Source of the DNA: Phycisphaerae bacterium
Lineage (GTDB): Bacteria; Planctomycetota; Phycisphaerae; SM23-33
Assembly (NCBI GenBank): GCA_022866005.1
Contig: JALHTV010000151.1
Coordinates: 1 to 15,603, forward strand
Reading direction: 5' to 3'
DNA length: 15,603 bases
Shown here piece by piece: positions 13,981-15,603 of this stretch (its first letter is position 1; each line of letters starts with the position of its first letter). Made by a program: the position numbers and the translations under genes. Under the pieces are notes generated by a model. That model was not told the DNA's origin, made no database searches, and was given only the letters and a program-made list of their open reading frames with translations.

Positions 13981-15288
13981 TCACCCACTGGTGTCAGAGT
14001 CATCAGCGCGATAATACCTGGCAATGAACCCCGGGTTGTACTCTGCCTTGAAATAGTGCTTGCGTTTGATCCAAATGAACCCATCTCCTTTGGAGATCAC
14101 ACCCACATCGATGGGTCCTCCGACAGTCTCCTCACCCATTGAGACCCTGCGCTTGAACGAAGTGAGACTGACCAGAGTTTCCGCCATGGCCGCCAATTCG
14201 TCCTTTGGGAGGAACGCTACGGCATTGAGCACTGGGTCCACATAAGCAACCGCCCTCAGCTGGCCGGTTTCATCCCGGAGTTTCTGGAATGCCCTACCGG
14301 AGAACTCGTTGAGCTTCTTTGCGAGCGATTCTGTCTCCCCGCCCTCGGGTTGACCAAGGGCTTTGCCTATCTCCGAGGGCAACTTGGTAAAGAGCTCTTT
14401 TACATACCCCTCGAAATACCGAACCCAGTCAGGTGCAATCCCCTGCATGAAGGTATGGACCATTTCGGCCTGCGCGAAAGGCACGATAGCCGAAGTCTGA
14501 TTATCGGTGATGCTCATCTCGGTCTCGATCTTAAACCTGAGCGCCCCATCGTAGAATCCGTCTAGAAGGGCGGATACCAGTGCGGGGTAATGCTCTTTCG
14601 ATCCAAAGCCGGCCACTACAACACCAGAGTGTGGTTCTGGGAATATGTCCTTCAGGATGGCTGCGAGTGCCATCGTGCCAAGTTTCGCCCTGGAGGACTC
14701 AAGCATGGGTAGGTCCTTGAACACCGACGCCTGAATCTCTTCTACTTTAGACCGATGCTTGCTCGTCTCCTCAGCTAGGGACCTGGTCCCGAAGCACGTC
14801 AGGGACGGGCGCCTATCTAGTCCCGTCCACGCCTTATCGATCGTCTCGCTGGCTATTTGCTGGACCGTGGCTTCATCGATTTCCCCATCACTGGCTATTC
14901 GCTTTCCTACTCTGTTGTCGATCTCGTCTAGGATGGTCTGAAACCATCCCCCTATCTGCGCCGCAAAGTGATGCTCCTGTTCCTCTTCGGAGAACAGCCC
15001 AGCCTCTGAAGGGAGAAAGCGGAGAAAACAGTCCATATGCCCCCGAACAGTGTCGAAGTCCCGCTTCCCAGCCCTTTCCCGATACTCCTTAATCACGGTC
15101 TCCCATGGCACACCCAGGAAATCTGCTGCTCCGTACACCATGACACCGACCGGATGCTGCTTGGAAAGCATGAACAGCTTGTTCATGCTGTTGTATATCT
15201 TGGACTCCCCTCGTCGCTGGACAGTCACGGCACTGTCCGCGGCTAGAGCAACCGCGCCCTTGTTCATCACGGCTATCTCGGCAGTCAT
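13981..15288 (-). CDS. stand-alone proteasome/HslV-like (Ntn-hydrolase) protein with long C-terminal extension
   Basis: 435 residues. The N-terminus, MTAEIAVMNKGAVALAADSA, aligns by eye with HslV and proteasome beta subunits. After Met removal, Thr would be residue 1 (nucleophile). D17 falls exactly in AAD. A Lys at 36 (MNKLF) matches catalytic K33 after a 3-residue insertion. PVGVMVYGAADFLGVPWE then parallels the GFAGGTAD strand of HslV. A further core-like strand is SGVVVAGFGSKEHYPALV. At 435 residues it is much longer than HslV (about 175) or Anbu-type subunits (about 240). The extra part is mostly helical with a short C-terminal beta region. No HslU-like ATPase is nearby. AGGGAGAGGG precedes ATG at 15288. 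Catalysis is inferred from motif spacing. The gene is of lower GC than purA and is followed by the 55-residue ORF. Confidence 0.72.
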   Translation of the reverse strand: MTAEIAVMNKGAVALAADSAVTVQRRGESKIYNSMNKLFMLSKQHPVGVMVYGAADFLGVPWETVIKEYRERAGKRDFDTVRGHMDCFLRFLPSEAGLFSEEEQEHHFAAQIGGWFQTILDEIDNRVGKRIASDGEIDEATVQQIASETIDKAWTGLDRRPSLTCFGTRSLAEETSKHRSKVEEIQASVFKDLPMLESSRAKLGTMALAAILKDIFPEPHSGVVVAGFGSKEHYPALVSALLDGFYDGALRFKIETEMSITDNQTSAIVPFAQAEMVHTFMQGIAPDWVRYFEGYVKELFTKLPSEIGKALGQPEGGETESLAKKLNEFSGRAFQKLRDETGQLRAVAYVDPVLNAVAFLPKDELAAMAETLVSLTSFKRRVSMGEETVGGPIDVGVISKGDGFIWIKRKHYFKAEYNPGFIARYYRADDSDTSG

Positions 15289-15358
15289 GTTGCCCTCTCC
15301 CTACGGGCCTTCATAGTTCTCCCAAAGACAGGGCGAAGCTGGCTCGCACCGAATCATG

Positions 15359-15391
15359 GTCCGGGAATGCCCCAAAGTCAACATCCCGGAC
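15359..15391. terminator. 8-bp hairpin between the LarA-like gene and the Ntn-hydrolase-like gene
   Basis: GTCCGGGA (15359-15366) and TCCCGGAC (15384-15391), extendable by TG/CA with one bulge. It lies 28 bases past the stop of the right-edge gene on the minus strand. There is no T-run. It may separate the two transcripts. Confidence 0.4.
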
Positions 15392-15419
15392 TCTGTCCGC
15401 GCGCGGTGGGTTTTGGGGA

Positions 15420-15603
15420 TCACCCGCGGAATCTCAGCATCGTGTACGGCCCGTCGGGGATGACGGCGATTCGGGCCTTGGGGTGAGCGGAAACGAACTC
15501 GTCAATCGCCCGCTGGGTCCGCTGCTGGGCGTCGCCCTCGCCCAGGATCGGCGTGACTGTGATGTGATGCTGCATTTCGGCGGGGATACCATCGCTGACG
15601 AAC
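15420..15603 (-). CDS. C-terminal end of a LarA-like (nickel-dependent lactate racemase family) protein
   Basis: An open frame enters from the right edge and stops at TGA (15420-15422), giving about 60 residues. It contains FVSDGIPAEM, then GEGDAQQRTQRAIDEFV and ARIAVIPDGPYTMLRFRG. The VSDGIP...AVIPDG pattern fits the end of LarA/DUF2088 proteins, which racemise lactate or related hydroxyacids using a nickel-pincer cofactor. The active-site part is outside the window, so the family call rests on the tail alone and the substrate is unknown. Confidence 0.6.
   Translation of the reverse strand, partial: FVSDGIPAEMQHHITVTPILGEGDAQQRTQRAIDEFVSAHPKARIAVIPDGPYTMLRFRG

Overview
The window looks like chromosome of a GC-rich bacterium, most likely a planctomycete. 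That is an inference: the rhomboid protein opens with a CxxC-type zinc ribbon of a style common in planctomycete proteins, an HPS-RraA fusion sits beside a sugar-phosphate-isomerase-type TIM barrel, and DnaA and DnaE are divergent in sequence but complete. No rRNA or other phylogenetic marker was available to test it. The housekeeping genes are very GC-rich (72% in one sampled 60-base row of purA). The accessory genes are clearly lower (40% in one sampled row of the 10197 gene, 53% in one row of the 13981 gene).

Layout. Bases 1-3499 (minus strand) hold an apparent operon: TIM-barrel isomerase/epimerase, then a rhomboid protease with two zinc ribbons, then a hexulose-6-phosphate synthase fused to an RraA-like domain, cut by the window edge. 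trmB (3630-4280, plus) diverges from it. A 395-base non-coding stretch separates the convergent ends of trmB and dnaA. It has one perfect and one 8/9 DnaA box and an AT-rich island, and is a candidate replication origin. dnaA (4676-6013) and dnaE (6271-9819) follow on the minus strand. dnaA has a good promoter, a long leader with a possible 13-codon leader ORF, and a 15-bp palindrome.

Bases 9820-11508 form an accessory patch on the plus strand: a 265-residue protein of unknown function, a run of four closely packed perfect or near-perfect hairpins, a class II tRNA whose anticodon loop reads 5'-UUA (a predicted UAA suppressor with a tRNA-Tyr-like body), and a 45-residue protein. purA and uppS follow (11702-13779, plus), overlapping by one base. 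They meet a convergent minus-strand two-gene unit (13807-15288): a 435-residue protein whose N terminus matches the HslV/proteasome beta-subunit (Ntn-hydrolase) pattern, with Thr, Asp and Lys in the expected places, followed 6 bases later by a 55-residue protein. The right edge holds the last 60 or so residues of a LarA-like (lactate racemase family) protein.

The most unusual features are the suppressor-like tRNA with its hairpin array and the stand-alone proteasome-like gene with its small partner. Both are accessory modules inserted between replication, purine and cell-wall genes.
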